A DNA stretch of 64,000 bases, from positions 1,488,001 through 1,552,000 of the forward strand of contig OY762933.1 of NCBI GenBank assembly GCA_963666765.1, read 5' to 3'. A program made the position numbers and the translations under genes. Below the pieces are notes generated by a model. That model made no database searches and was not told where the DNA came from. It worked only from the letters and a program-made list of their open reading frames with translations. This DNA comes from Foliamicus sp963666765. GTDB taxonomy: Bacteria > Pseudomonadota > Gammaproteobacteria > Steroidobacterales > Foliamicaceae. This document shows, piece by piece, positions 40,541 through 49,611 of this stretch (its first letter is position 1; the number at the start of each line of letters is the position of its first letter).

Positions 40541-41980
40541 TTGCGTGATCGGGAACTGACGGGGCGCACCAAGCTCGCCTTCGGCGTCGGGCAGGTCGCC
40601 GAGTCGATACAACTGAACACCTTCGACTTTTTCCTGTTCTTCTACTACGTACAGGTACTGCACCTGAATCCGGTTCTCGCCGGCACTGCGACGATGCTGG
40701 CGCTTGTGGTCGACGCCATTACCGATCCCGCGGTCGGCCTGTTATCGGACAACTGCCGCTCGCGCCTCGGACGGCGCCATCCATTCATGTATGCGTCGGC
40801 GATTCCGTTCGGCCTCATGTTCTATCTGCTGTTCAGCCCGCCTGCGGGCATTGTCGATTCAGCCCTGTTCGCCTGGCTGGCGGCCTTTGCCATAGCCACT
40901 CGCGTTTCGTTGACGTTCTTCATCGTGCCGTACTTTGCGGTCGGCGCCGAGCTTACCGAGAACTACCGGGACCGCACGTCGCTGGTCGCATACAGGACAA
41001 TGTTCTCGTTCACAAGCGCCATCGCGCTGTCGGCCGTGTCCTTCTCGGTTTTCTTCAGGGCTACCGCCGAATACGCGCAAGGACAGCTGAACCCGGATGC
41101 CTACCCTCTGTTCGGCATCACGTTCGCCGCGGTTGTCGTGTGCGCGATTCTGGCAAGCGCCGCGGGAACGCACCGGCAGATCCCCTTCCTGCATGAAGTT
41201 TCCCGCGAAAAAGGGAAGCCGGTTCGTTTCGCCGGTTTGGTTCGCGAACTGACCGACCTGGCCAGAAACCGCTCCTTTGCCGCGATATTTCTAATGTCGA
41301 TTACGTTTTTTGTCGTAGCGGGAATTCAGCGGGCGTTGACCCTGCACATGAATACGTATTTCTGGGCGCTCGAAACCGATGAGATTCAAACCCTGTTCTA
41401 TGTCTTTTTCGCCGTAACGCTGGGCACGATTCCCTTCGTCAAGCGCATCATCGATCGGCTCGACAAGAAGCGCACCATGTACCTCGGGCTGGTGATCATA
41501 ATCCTGGCCTTCGTCTTGCCCACCATACTCCGGCTGATTGGCTGGTTCCCCGAAAACGGGAGCGGACTTCTGTTGCCGCTGCTGCTTGTTGACCAGTCTG
41601 TGGCCGGAGTGGGCATGGGCATTCTGTCGGTCTGTTCCGGATCGATCGTCGCGGACGTGGCCGACGATCACGAGCTTCGTTCCGGACAGCGCCAGGAAGG
41701 CATGCTGTTCGGCTTCCTCACCCTGGCGACCAAGGCGACATCGGGCGCCGGGCAGTTCCTGGCGGGTCTGGCACTGGCGCTGATCGCCTTTCCTACCGAA
41801 CGGGAGGTCGCACCCGGCGATATCGAGCCGAGCGTGCTGTTCGATCTGGGACTGGTATATGGACCGCTGGTCGCCCTGTTCGGCCTGCTCTGTATTTACC
41901 TGTTTTCGTTCTACGACATTTCCCGGACAAGCCACGCTGCAACCCTCAAGACTTTGCAGCAACGCCGCCGGGCGCCCTGA
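40541..41980 (+). CDS. GPH-family (MelB-like) symporter, second copy
   Basis: A 479-residue transporter with about 12 helices, related to the one at 30499. Family marks are DAITDPAVGLLSDNCRSRLG, GRRHPFMYASA, FFIVPYFAVGAELTENYRDR, and SIVADVADDHELRSGQRQEG in the C-terminal half. The substrate is unknown and may be a glycoside or another carbon compound. The start is TTG 40541 after AGGGAC. It is divergent from the unknown gene at 39718. Its last 35 bases overlap the 3' end of the phosphohexomutase gene on the other strand. Confidence 0.88.
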   Translation: MRDRELTGRTKLAFGVGQVAESIQLNTFDFFLFFYYVQVLHLNPVLAGTATMLALVVDAITDPAVGLLSDNCRSRLGRRHPFMYASAIPFGLMFYLLFSPPAGIVDSALFAWLAAFAIATRVSLTFFIVPYFAVGAELTENYRDRTSLVAYRTMFSFTSAIALSAVSFSVFFRATAEYAQGQLNPDAYPLFGITFAAVVVCAILASAAGTHRQIPFLHEVSREKGKPVRFAGLVRELTDLARNRSFAAIFLMSITFFVVAGIQRALTLHMNTYFWALETDEIQTLFYVFFAVTLGTIPFVKRIIDRLDKKRTMYLGLVIIILAFVLPTILRLIGWFPENGSGLLLPLLLVDQSVAGVGMGILSVCSGSIVADVADDHELRSGQRQEGMLFGFLTLATKATSGAGQFLAGLALALIAFPTEREVAPGDIEPSVLFDLGLVYGPLVALFGLLCIYLFSFYDISRTSHAATLKTLQQRRRAP

Positions 41981-43328
41981 GGCCTGCTTCGGACTTGAGT
42001 TCCGCAGTCTTTGCTGCGAGAAGTTGGGGGTCGGCGCGCGTTTCGAGGTTCAGGCGCAGCAGCGGCTCGGTGTTGGAAGGCCGCAGGTTGAAACGCCAGT
42101 CAGGGAAATCGACCGAGAGGCCGTCGATGTGATCCACCAGGGCGCCCTGTGCCGAGTAGGTGTCGGAAAGGCGCTGCATCAACGGCGCGGGGTCCTCACC
42201 AACCGCAAGATTGATTTCGCCGCTGGTCGGGTAGCGCCGGCGTCGTTCGGCGGTGTGCTCGGCCAAGCCTCCGCCTTGTGCGGAGAGTATGCCGGCCATC
42301 AGCACCCAGGGGATCATGCCGGAATCGCAGTACAGGAACTCGCGGAAATAGTGGTGTGCGCTGCTCTCGCCGCCGTACACGGCGTCTTCTTCTCGCATCC
42401 GCTGCTTGATGAAGGAATGTCCCGCCCGGTTCCGGATCGGCTCTCCGCCCACCGAGCGCACCTGCTCTTCCGTATCCCAGACCAGCGTGGGATCGTGGAT
42501 CACTCGCCGGTCGGCGGCCGGTCGAGAAGGCAGCAAAGCGGCCGCAAACATGCCCACCGAGTAGTAGGGATCCACGAATTCGCCCCTTTCGTCGAAGAAG
42601 CAGCAGCGGTCGAAGTCGCCGTCGAAGGCCACGCCGAAATCGGCGCCATGCGCCAGCACGGCTTCGGATGTGGGGATGCGGGTGCTTTCGAGCAGGGGAT
42701 TGGGCACGCCGTGCGGGAAGTTGCCGTCCGGTTCGGCGAGCAAATGAACAATCTCCAGGGGCAGGTGCTTCGACAGCTTTTCCACGCTGGGACCGGCGGC
42801 GCCGTTACCGGAGTTGAGGACAACTTTCAGGGGGTCGAGCGGCAGCTCTTCCACAAAACCAAGCACGCGGCGGCGCCAGGATTTGTGCACCCTTGCGCGA
42901 CGCCTGCGGCCGCGCGCGCCGCGCGGCGGCGGTGACTGCGCCAGGCGGGCGATCTCGGCAAGTCCCGTGTCGGCGCTGATGGGACGCGCTTCCTCGCGGA
43001 CGATCTTGAGACCGTTGTAGTCGGCCGGATTGTGGCTGGCGGTCACCATGATGCCCGCGCCACAGCCAAACCGTCCTGTGGCGAAATACACCTGCTCGGT
43101 GCCGCACAGGCCCAGGTCGGCAAGGTCTGCGCCCGCGCGGGTCACGCCCTCGGCCACGGCGTCGGCGATTTCGGGACTGGACAGGCGCGCGTCGCGCCCC
43201 AGCACCACTTCCTCCGCGTCGGTGAAACGAACAATAGCGGCGCCGATGCGGCGCGCGAGCTCGGCATTGAACTCGCCGGGCACGCGGCCGCGCACATCGT
43301 AAGCCTTGAATGGTGGTTCTAGCGTCAT
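41946..43328 (-). CDS. Phosphomannomutase/phosphoglucomutase (AlgC family)
   Basis: A 460-residue alpha-D-phosphohexomutase linking hexose 6- and 1-phosphates. The start FKAYDVRGRVPGE is typical. The phosphoserine loop is TASHNPADYNGLKIV, the Mg site is FDGDFDRC, and RNRAGHSFIKQRMRE and PSNTEPLLRLNLE are also present. ATG 43328 is chosen; the frame is open to 43427, but only because it reads through the repeat at 43351. Around residues 155-175 an Arg-rich stretch replaces the normal sequence. With Ugd-cupin and Pgi it forms a sugar-nucleotide group. Confidence 0.93.
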   Translation of the reverse strand: MTLEPPFKAYDVRGRVPGEFNAELARRIGAAIVRFTDAEEVVLGRDARLSSPEIADAVAEGVTRAGADLADLGLCGTEQVYFATGRFGCGAGIMVTASHNPADYNGLKIVREEARPISADTGLAEIARLAQSPPPRGARGRRRRARVHKSWRRRVLGFVEELPLDPLKVVLNSGNGAAGPSVEKLSKHLPLEIVHLLAEPDGNFPHGVPNPLLESTRIPTSEAVLAHGADFGVAFDGDFDRCCFFDERGEFVDPYYSVGMFAAALLPSRPAADRRVIHDPTLVWDTEEQVRSVGGEPIRNRAGHSFIKQRMREEDAVYGGESSAHHYFREFLYCDSGMIPWVLMAGILSAQGGGLAEHTAERRRRYPTSGEINLAVGEDPAPLMQRLSDTYSAQGALVDHIDGLSVDFPDWRFNLRPSNTEPLLRLNLETRADPQLLAAKTAELKSEAGLRAPGGVAAKS

Positions 43329-43350
43329 CCGGACCGCAGGAGTCGGCGCC

Positions 43351-43460
43351 GCAGGCGTTCCCGCATCCTCCTGCCGGGAGACGCATGAATCCATCCATGG
43401 AGCTTGGTTCCGCCATCCATGGCTCACACACTCCCGGCAGGAGGATGCGGGAACGCCTGC
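43351..43460. repeat. Long perfect inverted repeat, conserved-loop hairpin family, copy B
   Basis: Left arm 43351-43380 and right arm 43431-43460 are perfectly complementary over 30 bp. The 50-nt loop (43381-43430) starts acgcatgaatccatccatgg and contains atccatgg twice. The element lies 23 bp before the mutase start and 12 bp after the ugd stop, filling the spacer. Confidence 0.92.
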
Positions 43461-43471
43461 CTCAGAGTCAT

Positions 43472-45175
43472 TCAGGCGCGGCCGTAAACGTCTTCGAAGC
43501 GTTCGATGTCGTCTTCGCCCAAGTAGTCGCCCAATTGCACTTCCACCAGCTCCGCGGGCTCGTCGCCGGGATTGTGGATTCTATGCACGGCGCCGAGAGG
43601 AATAAGGATGTGATCGCCGGTTTTCAGGGAGTGGCTCTCGCCGTCGCGTTCGGCGACCGGCGCGCCGCTGACGACCACCCAATGTTCGTCCCGGCGGCGA
43701 TGGCGCTGCAGCGAGAGCGTCTCCCCGGGCAACACGCGAAGGCGTTTGACCTGGTAGCCCTCGCCCTGCCCCAGCCCTTCGAAGCTGCCCCAGGGACGGA
43801 AGACCTCTTCGCCGACGGGGTGCATGCCGGAACCGTTGTCCCGGGCCACGCGCTCGCCGCGGCCCACGCCGAAGTAGCGGAAGCCCTTGTCCTTCATCCG
43901 GTCCGGCGAATACAGGTTGCGCCCGTCAAAAACGACCGGTTGCCTGAGTGTTTCGAAGAGTCTGTCGAAGTCCGGCGAACGGAACTGCGGCCACTCGGTC
44001 ACGATTGCCAGCGCATCCGCCCCCTCGGTTGCTTCGCTGGCGCTCGCCGCAAATTCCAGTCCGTCGCGTTCGCCGAGCAGCGACTTGCAGCGCTCGACCG
44101 CGACCGGGTCATAGGCCCGCACTCGCGCGCCCTGCGAAAGCAGGAATTCGATCAGCACCAGGCTGGGCGCCTCGCGCATATCGTCGGTGCCCGGCTTGAA
44201 GGACAGGCCCCACAGCGCGATGAGGCGGCCCGCCAGCGAACTGCCGAAATGGACCTGGATCTTCTGTCCCAGCAGCGTTTTCTGCCGCTCGTTTACGCTC
44301 TCTACCGCTTCGATGATCGTGGTGCGGTAGCCGTGTTCGCGCGCGGTCTGAGCCAGCGCGGCGGTGTCCTTGGGCAGGCAGGAACCGCCGTAGCCGCAGC
44401 CCGCGTAGAGGTAGTTGTAGCCGATGCGCTTGTCTGCGCCCACCCCTGCCCGCACCTGCTCGATGTCGGCGCCGACCCGCTCCGCCAGGCCGGCCAATTC
44501 GTTCATGAAGCTGATCCGCGTGGCCAGCATGGCGTTGGCGGCGTACTTGGTCAGTTCCGCCGAGGCGCGGTCCATCACCGTCAGGCGGTCGCGCTTGCGC
44601 TGAAACGGAGCGTACAAAGCGCTTAAGGATTCGATTGCGCGCCGGCTCCCGGTCCCCACGATGATGCGTTCGGGGTGCATGAAGTCGGACACCGCCGCAC
44701 CACCCTTCAGGAATTCGGGATTCGACACCACGTCATACTCGTGGCGCGCCCCGCGTTCGGCCAGGGCCGCTGCGATGCGCTTCTCCACCTCGGCGCAGGC
44801 GCCCACCGGCACGGTGGACTTGCAGGCCACCAGGCGGTATCCGGGCATATGGGCGGCGATGGACTCGGCAACGGCATACACCTGCTGGAGGTCCGCTTCG
44901 CCGTTGCCGCCAGGCGGCGTGCTTACCGCTATGAATTGCGCCTCGCCGTGCTCCACGGCTGCCTGGACATCCGCGCTGAACTCAAGCCGCCCGGACTTGA
45001 GGTTCCTGCGGACCAGGTCCTCGAGCCCCGGCTCGTGGATGTGCAGTTCCCCACGCCGAAGCCTTGTGACCGTAGCGCGGTCGATGTCGAGGCAAATGAC
45101 GCTTACGCCGGTCTCGGCGAAGCACGCGCCGGTCACCAGCCCGACGTAGCCGCAGCCGTGCACGGTGATCTTCAT
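43472..45175 (-). CDS. UDP-glucose 6-dehydrogenase fused to a mannose-6-phosphate isomerase-type cupin
   Basis: A 567-residue two-part protein. Residues 1-440 are UDP-glucose dehydrogenase: NAD motif GCGYVGLVTGACFA (7-20), VSTPPGGNGEADLQ, KSTVPVG, and catalytic Cys266 in GYGGSCLPKDT. This part makes UDP-glucuronate from UDP-glucose. Residues about 458-562 (FRPWGSFEGLGQGEGYQVKR, then LSLQRHRRRDEHWVVVSG and LIPLGAVHRIHNPG) form a cupin like the C-terminal isomerase domain of bifunctional ManC. The whole frame is continuous. Such a fusion is unusual; it suggests linked UDP-glucuronate and mannose precursor supply for an exopolysaccharide. Confidence 0.9.
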   Translation of the reverse strand: MKITVHGCGYVGLVTGACFAETGVSVICLDIDRATVTRLRRGELHIHEPGLEDLVRRNLKSGRLEFSADVQAAVEHGEAQFIAVSTPPGGNGEADLQQVYAVAESIAAHMPGYRLVACKSTVPVGACAEVEKRIAAALAERGARHEYDVVSNPEFLKGGAAVSDFMHPERIIVGTGSRRAIESLSALYAPFQRKRDRLTVMDRASAELTKYAANAMLATRISFMNELAGLAERVGADIEQVRAGVGADKRIGYNYLYAGCGYGGSCLPKDTAALAQTAREHGYRTTIIEAVESVNERQKTLLGQKIQVHFGSSLAGRLIALWGLSFKPGTDDMREAPSLVLIEFLLSQGARVRAYDPVAVERCKSLLGERDGLEFAASASEATEGADALAIVTEWPQFRSPDFDRLFETLRQPVVFDGRNLYSPDRMKDKGFRYFGVGRGERVARDNGSGMHPVGEEVFRPWGSFEGLGQGEGYQVKRLRVLPGETLSLQRHRRRDEHWVVVSGAPVAERDGESHSLKTGDHILIPLGAVHRIHNPGDEPAELVEVQLGDYLGEDDIERFEDVYGRA

Positions 45176-45218
45176 AGGCCGGCTATTGTAGGGTCTGTTA
45201 CCGCAAGCGAAGAGGTGG

Positions 45219-46733
45219 TCAGTCCAGGAGCAGACTCGCGAGGGGCGGCTGCGCGGACTCGTCGGCGGCCAGGCGCTTGGCGTGCTCCACGCCCCATTGG
45301 TCGAAAGGGTTCACGCCGAGCAGCGTCGCCTGCACGAAGACCTGGTGCTCATACAGCGCGATCAGGGCGCCCAGGTGAAACGAATCCAGCTTCTCGATCA
45401 GCAGCACGCCGGAAGAGCGGCCGCCGGGAAGCGCCTTGTGCGGCGCCAGGGGATCGGAGCCCAGGTCTTCTTGCGGAAGACCGCGAGCGAGCGTTTCGGC
45501 CTGCGCCAGCATCTGCCGAAGGGCTTCCGCATGCATGGCGGGATAGGCGCCGCCGGGCTCCCGCGCGGCGATGAAATCGACGCAGACCCTGCGGTTTCCC
45601 TGCTGCGCCCACTGCATGACCGAATGCTGGGCGCTCGACCCGGCCAGACCCCAGATCGCGGCAACGCCGGGCACGTTGAGCGCATGCCCCTGCGCGTCAT
45701 TGCTCTTGCCCAGGCTTTCCAGCAGAAGTTGCTGCAGGTAGGCGGGCAGCAGGGCCAGGCGGGTGTCATAAGGAAGCAGCAGCTGGCTGGAGCAGCCGAG
45801 AAAGGTCTGGTTCCAGAGCGCAATCAGCGCCATGAGCACCGGCAGGTTCCGGTCCGCCGGCGCGTCGCGGAAATGCCGGTCCAGCCAGCGCCCCCCGGCA
45901 AGAAACCGCTCCATGGCCTCGCCTCCCAGCGACAGCCAGGCGCTCAGACCGGCGGCCGACCAAACCGAATAACGCCCGCCCACCGCGTCGGGCATCAGGA
46001 ATTGCATTTCCGGGGCGACGCCCCAGGCGGTCATCGCTTCGCAGTTGGACGAAATGGCGGCAAGGTGCCTTGCCGGGGCGTCCTCGCCCAGCGCCGCAAC
46101 CAGCCAATGGCGCGCGGAGTAGGCATTGGCCATGGTTTCGGCCGTGCTGAAGCTCTTGGAGCAAACCGTGAACAGGGTCTCGTGGGGGTCCGCGTCGACA
46201 AGCGCGCGTTCAAGCTCGATTCCGTCCATTTCGGATACGAAATGCACCCCGACGGCGCCATCTTCCGCGAGTGCCGAGCACAGGAGACGAACCCCGAGGT
46301 CCGAGCCGCCGATCCCGATATTGACGATCCGCGTCAGCGGTTTGCCTGTCGCGCCCCGCACCTCCCCCGCCCGAAACCGCTCGGCGAATTTCTTCGTCCC
46401 GTCACGCGCCGTGGCCAGCGTCGCATTGCCCGGCTCCGCCGAACGGGCATCCGGGTGCAGCGCGGGCCGATTTTCGCTGGGATTTACGACATCGCCCGCA
46501 AAAAGCGCCGCGCGCGCCGCCTCCGCTCCCCGCTCTTCGGCAAGCGCCAGCAGGAGCCGCAGTGTCTCGGCGGACACCTTCTGGCGGCTGTAATCCAGGA
46601 ACAGACCGGCGGCGCCGGGACCTTCACACACGAGCGAGCACCGGCCAAACCGCCCCGGGGAATCCAGCATCTTCGCCAGGTCCCAGCCGCATGCCTTCTC
46701 CGCGTGCTCCGAAAGCGCGCCCCAGGCGGTCAT
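45219..46733 (-). CDS. pgi: Glucose-6-phosphate isomerase
   Basis: Interconverts glucose 6-phosphate and fructose 6-phosphate. About 504 residues. Family features are VNIGIGGSDLG, the sugar-phosphate site CSKSFSTAETMAN, GVAPEMQFLMPDAVGGRYSVWSAAG given in part as DAVGGRYSVWSAAG, and GLAGSSAQHSVMQWAQQG. The start may be ATG 46733 or GTG 46754; neither has a strong ribosome-binding site. It lies between nhaB and ugd, all on the minus strand. Confidence 0.93.
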   Translation of the reverse strand: MTAWGALSEHAEKACGWDLAKMLDSPGRFGRCSLVCEGPGAAGLFLDYSRQKVSAETLRLLLALAEERGAEAARAALFAGDVVNPSENRPALHPDARSAEPGNATLATARDGTKKFAERFRAGEVRGATGKPLTRIVNIGIGGSDLGVRLLCSALAEDGAVGVHFVSEMDGIELERALVDADPHETLFTVCSKSFSTAETMANAYSARHWLVAALGEDAPARHLAAISSNCEAMTAWGVAPEMQFLMPDAVGGRYSVWSAAGLSAWLSLGGEAMERFLAGGRWLDRHFRDAPADRNLPVLMALIALWNQTFLGCSSQLLLPYDTRLALLPAYLQQLLLESLGKSNDAQGHALNVPGVAAIWGLAGSSAQHSVMQWAQQGNRRVCVDFIAAREPGGAYPAMHAEALRQMLAQAETLARGLPQEDLGSDPLAPHKALPGGRSSGVLLIEKLDSFHLGALIALYEHQVFVQATLLGVNPFDQWGVEHAKRLAADESAQPPLASLLLD

Positions 46734-46784
46734 GGGGCTAGTGTGCCGTCCCACTGGAATCCCGGTGATGCGCGGCAGCCCCGC

Positions 46785-48326
46785 CTACAAGAGGTAGATG
46801 ATGGCGAGCAGGCCGGTGGCGGTCATGACGATGGTGTACGGCAGCGCCATCAGCACCATGCGCAGGTAGCTCAGGCGGATGGCCGGCGCCAGGGCGGTGG
46901 TCAACAGGAACAGGAAGGCCGCCTGGCCGTTGGGCGTGCCCACGCTGGGGATATTGGTGCCGGTATTGATGGCCACCACCAGCAACTCGAACTGCGCCCG
47001 GTCGATCAGCCCGTCGAACAGCGCCTGCTTGACCTCCGCGATGTAGATTGTGGCCACGAACACGTTGTCACTGATCAGCGACAGGGCCCCGTTGGCCAGG
47101 TACATGATCGCGAGTTGCTCGGTGCCGTCGCGGGTGAAGATCAGTTCGGTTACCGGTTTGAACAGTTTCTGGTCGTAGATCACGGCGACTATGCCGAAGA
47201 ACACCACCAGCAGCGCGGTAAACGGCAGCGCCTCCTGGAAGGCCTTGCCGAGCCGGTGCTCTTCGGTGACGCCCGAAAAAGCCGTGGCGAGCACGATGAT
47301 CATCAGGCCGATCAATCCCACCTCGGTGTGGTGAAGCTGATGCAGGCTCAGCGCCACGATAAGAATGACCGCCGCACCGCCCTGGGCCACCAGCGCGGCA
47401 TTCTGCCTTGGCGTGCGGGCTTGCGACGCCTCCCGGTCGTAGCGCTCGAGCACCTCGCGCACTGCGGGGCTGAGCTTGACGCCGTAACCGAACCGGCCGC
47501 TCAATTCCAGCAACGCGCAGGTCAGAAGGCCCATGAACAGCACCGGGATGGTCACCGGCGCCATGTTCAGGAAGAACTGGCCGAAATTCCATCCCGCCTC
47601 GCCGAAAGCGCGGCCCGCCTCCTTGGCCAGGAGGAGGTTCTGCGGCTCGCCAACCAGTGTGGTAACGCCGCCCAGAGCGGTCCCGACGGCGGCATGCATC
47701 ATCAGGCCGCGCAGGAAAGCCCGGAACTGGCGCAGTTCCGCCATCTTTTCGTCCGGAACCTGCGAGTCGTCTGTCAATCGCCCGGCAACCTCGCCCGCCT
47801 TGAGGCCGGCCGAAACCGAGTGGTAGATGCGGTAAAAGCCGATCGCCACCGCGATGATCACCGCGGTCACCGTCAACGCGTCCAGGTAGGCGGACAGCAC
47901 CGCCGCGGTAGCGCTGAAGAGCAGCGACAGCAGCAGCCGCGAGCGCACGCCCAGCAGGATGCGGGTAAACACGTACAGCAGCATCTCCTTTAAGAAGAAG
48001 ATGCCCGCCACCATGAAGATCATCAGCAGGATGACCGGAAAGTTGTCCAGCGTCTTGGTGTACAGCGTCTCCGGCGAGGTCATGCCCATCAGGACCGCCT
48101 GTATCGCCAGCAGTCCGCCGGGCTGCAGCGGGTAGCAGCGCAGCGCCATCGCCAGCGTGAAGATGAATTCCAGCACCAGGATCCAGCCCGCAATGAACTC
48201 GCCGCCCGGCAGAAGAAACCAGAGCAGCGGATTGACGATCAGGAATGCGATGATCGTCTGCTTGTACCAGCGAGGCGAATCACCCAGAAAGTTTTGTGCG
48301 AATGCGGATCGAATTGATTGCCCCAC
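46785..48326 (-). CDS. nhaB: Na+/H+ antiporter NhaB
   Basis: A 513-residue inner-membrane antiporter. The N-terminus (AQNFLGDSPRWYKQTIIAFL) and length match NhaB. SAYLDALTVTAVIIAVAIGFY and GGVTTLVGEPQNLL hold the ion-transport region, and AINTGTNIPSVGTPNGQAAF is the C-terminal hallmark. It exports Na+ in exchange for H+, fitting a saline habitat. Confidence 0.95.
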   Translation of the reverse strand: MGQSIRSAFAQNFLGDSPRWYKQTIIAFLIVNPLLWFLLPGGEFIAGWILVLEFIFTLAMALRCYPLQPGGLLAIQAVLMGMTSPETLYTKTLDNFPVILLMIFMVAGIFFLKEMLLYVFTRILLGVRSRLLLSLLFSATAAVLSAYLDALTVTAVIIAVAIGFYRIYHSVSAGLKAGEVAGRLTDDSQVPDEKMAELRQFRAFLRGLMMHAAVGTALGGVTTLVGEPQNLLLAKEAGRAFGEAGWNFGQFFLNMAPVTIPVLFMGLLTCALLELSGRFGYGVKLSPAVREVLERYDREASQARTPRQNAALVAQGGAAVILIVALSLHQLHHTEVGLIGLMIIVLATAFSGVTEEHRLGKAFQEALPFTALLVVFFGIVAVIYDQKLFKPVTELIFTRDGTEQLAIMYLANGALSLISDNVFVATIYIAEVKQALFDGLIDRAQFELLVVAINTGTNIPSVGTPNGQAAFLFLLTTALAPAIRLSYLRMVLMALPYTIVMTATGLLAIIYLL

Positions 48327-48371
48327 GAATTTCTCCAGACCGGCAAAAAGCCGGATTCTAATTGACGGAAA

Positions 48372-49073
48372 TCAGGTTTGCTTGAATTCCTTAAGCCAGG
48401 CGGCGCCCCGCTCCGATCCCGCATCGATATTTCTCAGCATTTTCTCGTGCGCTTCAAGCTCTTCGGAGCCCGGCTCGAAGCGGGCGAACTCCAGGCCCTC
48501 CCGGTCGACGGGCCGCGCCGCGCCGACGCCCGCTTCCTCGTTCATGCTGAGTTCGCCCTGTCCCATGGTCATGCGCAGCCACACGGACGCCGTCAGGCGG
48601 GCATCCTCCAGGGCGTCGTGGTAGCCCCGCTCGCGAGACGCCACGCCGAGGCGCAGGCTCAGCGCGTCGAGGTTATTGCGCTGCGTGGGATAGCGCGCCC
48701 GCGCCATCTTCAGCGTGCAGGTCGAGTCGCCGATCGCCCTCAGCCTTTCGCTTCTGTCGGCCCTCTGCAACTCCGCATCCAGAAAGCCCAGGTCGAATTC
48801 AATATTGTGTCCCAGCAGGTGCGCACCGCGCACGAATTTGAGAAACTCTTCGGCAAGATCCGCAAACTTCGGCTGGTCCGCTACCTGGTCGTCGGTAATG
48901 CCGTGCACCCGGGTGGATTCCGCCGGAATGGAGCGCCGAGGATTGATGAGCCGATGAAAATCGCGGCCGGTGAACCGCCGCTCCACGAGTTCCACGCAGC
49001 CGATGGATATGACGCGGTCGCCGCCGTTCGGGTCCAGCCCGGTGGTTTCGACATCGACGGCAACGTGGCGCAC
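48372..49073 (-). CDS. dnaQ: DNA polymerase III epsilon subunit (3'-5' proofreading exonuclease)
   Basis: A 233-residue DEDDh exonuclease: Exo I is VAVDVETTGLD, then INPRRSIP and VHGITDDQV, Exo II is LLGHNIEFDLGFLD, and Exo III is HDALEDARLTASVW. The C-terminal tail should bind the polymerase subunit. GTG 49073, 10 bp after the rnhA stop, is chosen over TTG 49112 inside rnhA. The rnhA-dnaQ arrangement is common in proteobacteria. Confidence 0.92.
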   Translation of the reverse strand: MRHVAVDVETTGLDPNGGDRVISIGCVELVERRFTGRDFHRLINPRRSIPAESTRVHGITDDQVADQPKFADLAEEFLKFVRGAHLLGHNIEFDLGFLDAELQRADRSERLRAIGDSTCTLKMARARYPTQRNNLDALSLRLGVASRERGYHDALEDARLTASVWLRMTMGQGELSMNEEAGVGAARPVDREGLEFARFEPGSEELEAHEKMLRNIDAGSERGAAWLKEFKQT

Positions 49074-49083
49074 GGTTGCGGAT

Positions 49084-49539
49084 TCAGGAATTCGGCGCGC
49101 CGGGATCGGCAAGCGAGTCTATCGCCTCGCGCGCCAGTCCGTCCACGCGCTCATTATCGGGAATGCCGGCATGCGCTTGCACCCAGCGCCATTCCACCGA
49201 GTGGCGCGCGCAGACGTTGTCGAGTTCGCGCCACAGGTCCTCGTTGCGCACCGGCTTTTTGTTCGAGGTCTTCCAGCCGTTGCGCTTCCAGTTCTCGATC
49301 CAGCCGTTCATGCCCTTCTGCAGATAGGTCGAATCCGTGTGCAGGACCACGCGACAGGGGCGTTTCAGGGCCTCCAGCGCGCGCAGCGCGGCGGTCAGCT
49401 CCATTCGGTTGTTGGTCGTGTGTGGTTCCGCGCCGGTCAGCTCGCGTTCGTGTTTCCCCGCACGCAACAGGGCCGCCCAGCCGCCGGGGCCCGGGTTGCC
49501 CGAGCAAGCCCCGTCGGTATAAATCTCCACCTGCTGCAC
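49084..49539 (-). CDS. rnhA: Ribonuclease HI
   Basis: A 151-residue enzyme that removes RNA from RNA-DNA hybrids. The four acidic active-site positions are visible: Asp in YTDGACSGNPGPGGWA, Glu in NNRMELTAAL, Asp in HTDSTYLQKG and Asp in NERVDGLA. The basic handle region WKRNGWKTSNKKPVRNEDLW is present. The frame is open far upstream across fabI, so the start is set at GTG 49539, which gives the normal N-terminus. Confidence 0.95.
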   Translation of the reverse strand: MQQVEIYTDGACSGNPGPGGWAALLRAGKHERELTGAEPHTTNNRMELTAALRALEALKRPCRVVLHTDSTYLQKGMNGWIENWKRNGWKTSNKKPVRNEDLWRELDNVCARHSVEWRWVQAHAGIPDNERVDGLAREAIDSLADPGAPNS

Positions 49540-49611
49540 GGGGACGGATTGTACCTTTCGGGAGATATTGCCTTCCGTTTCTTCCGCATCCAATGCCTGT
49601 AGAATCGCGCC

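Noticed and set aside
43329..43427. N-terminal extension of the phosphohexomutase (reading MDSCVSR)
   Set aside because: It is translation of the hairpin element. The conserved start is ATG 43328.
45282..47993. 903-codon open frame on the plus strand
   Set aside because: Antisense to pgi and nhaB, with no recognisable domain.
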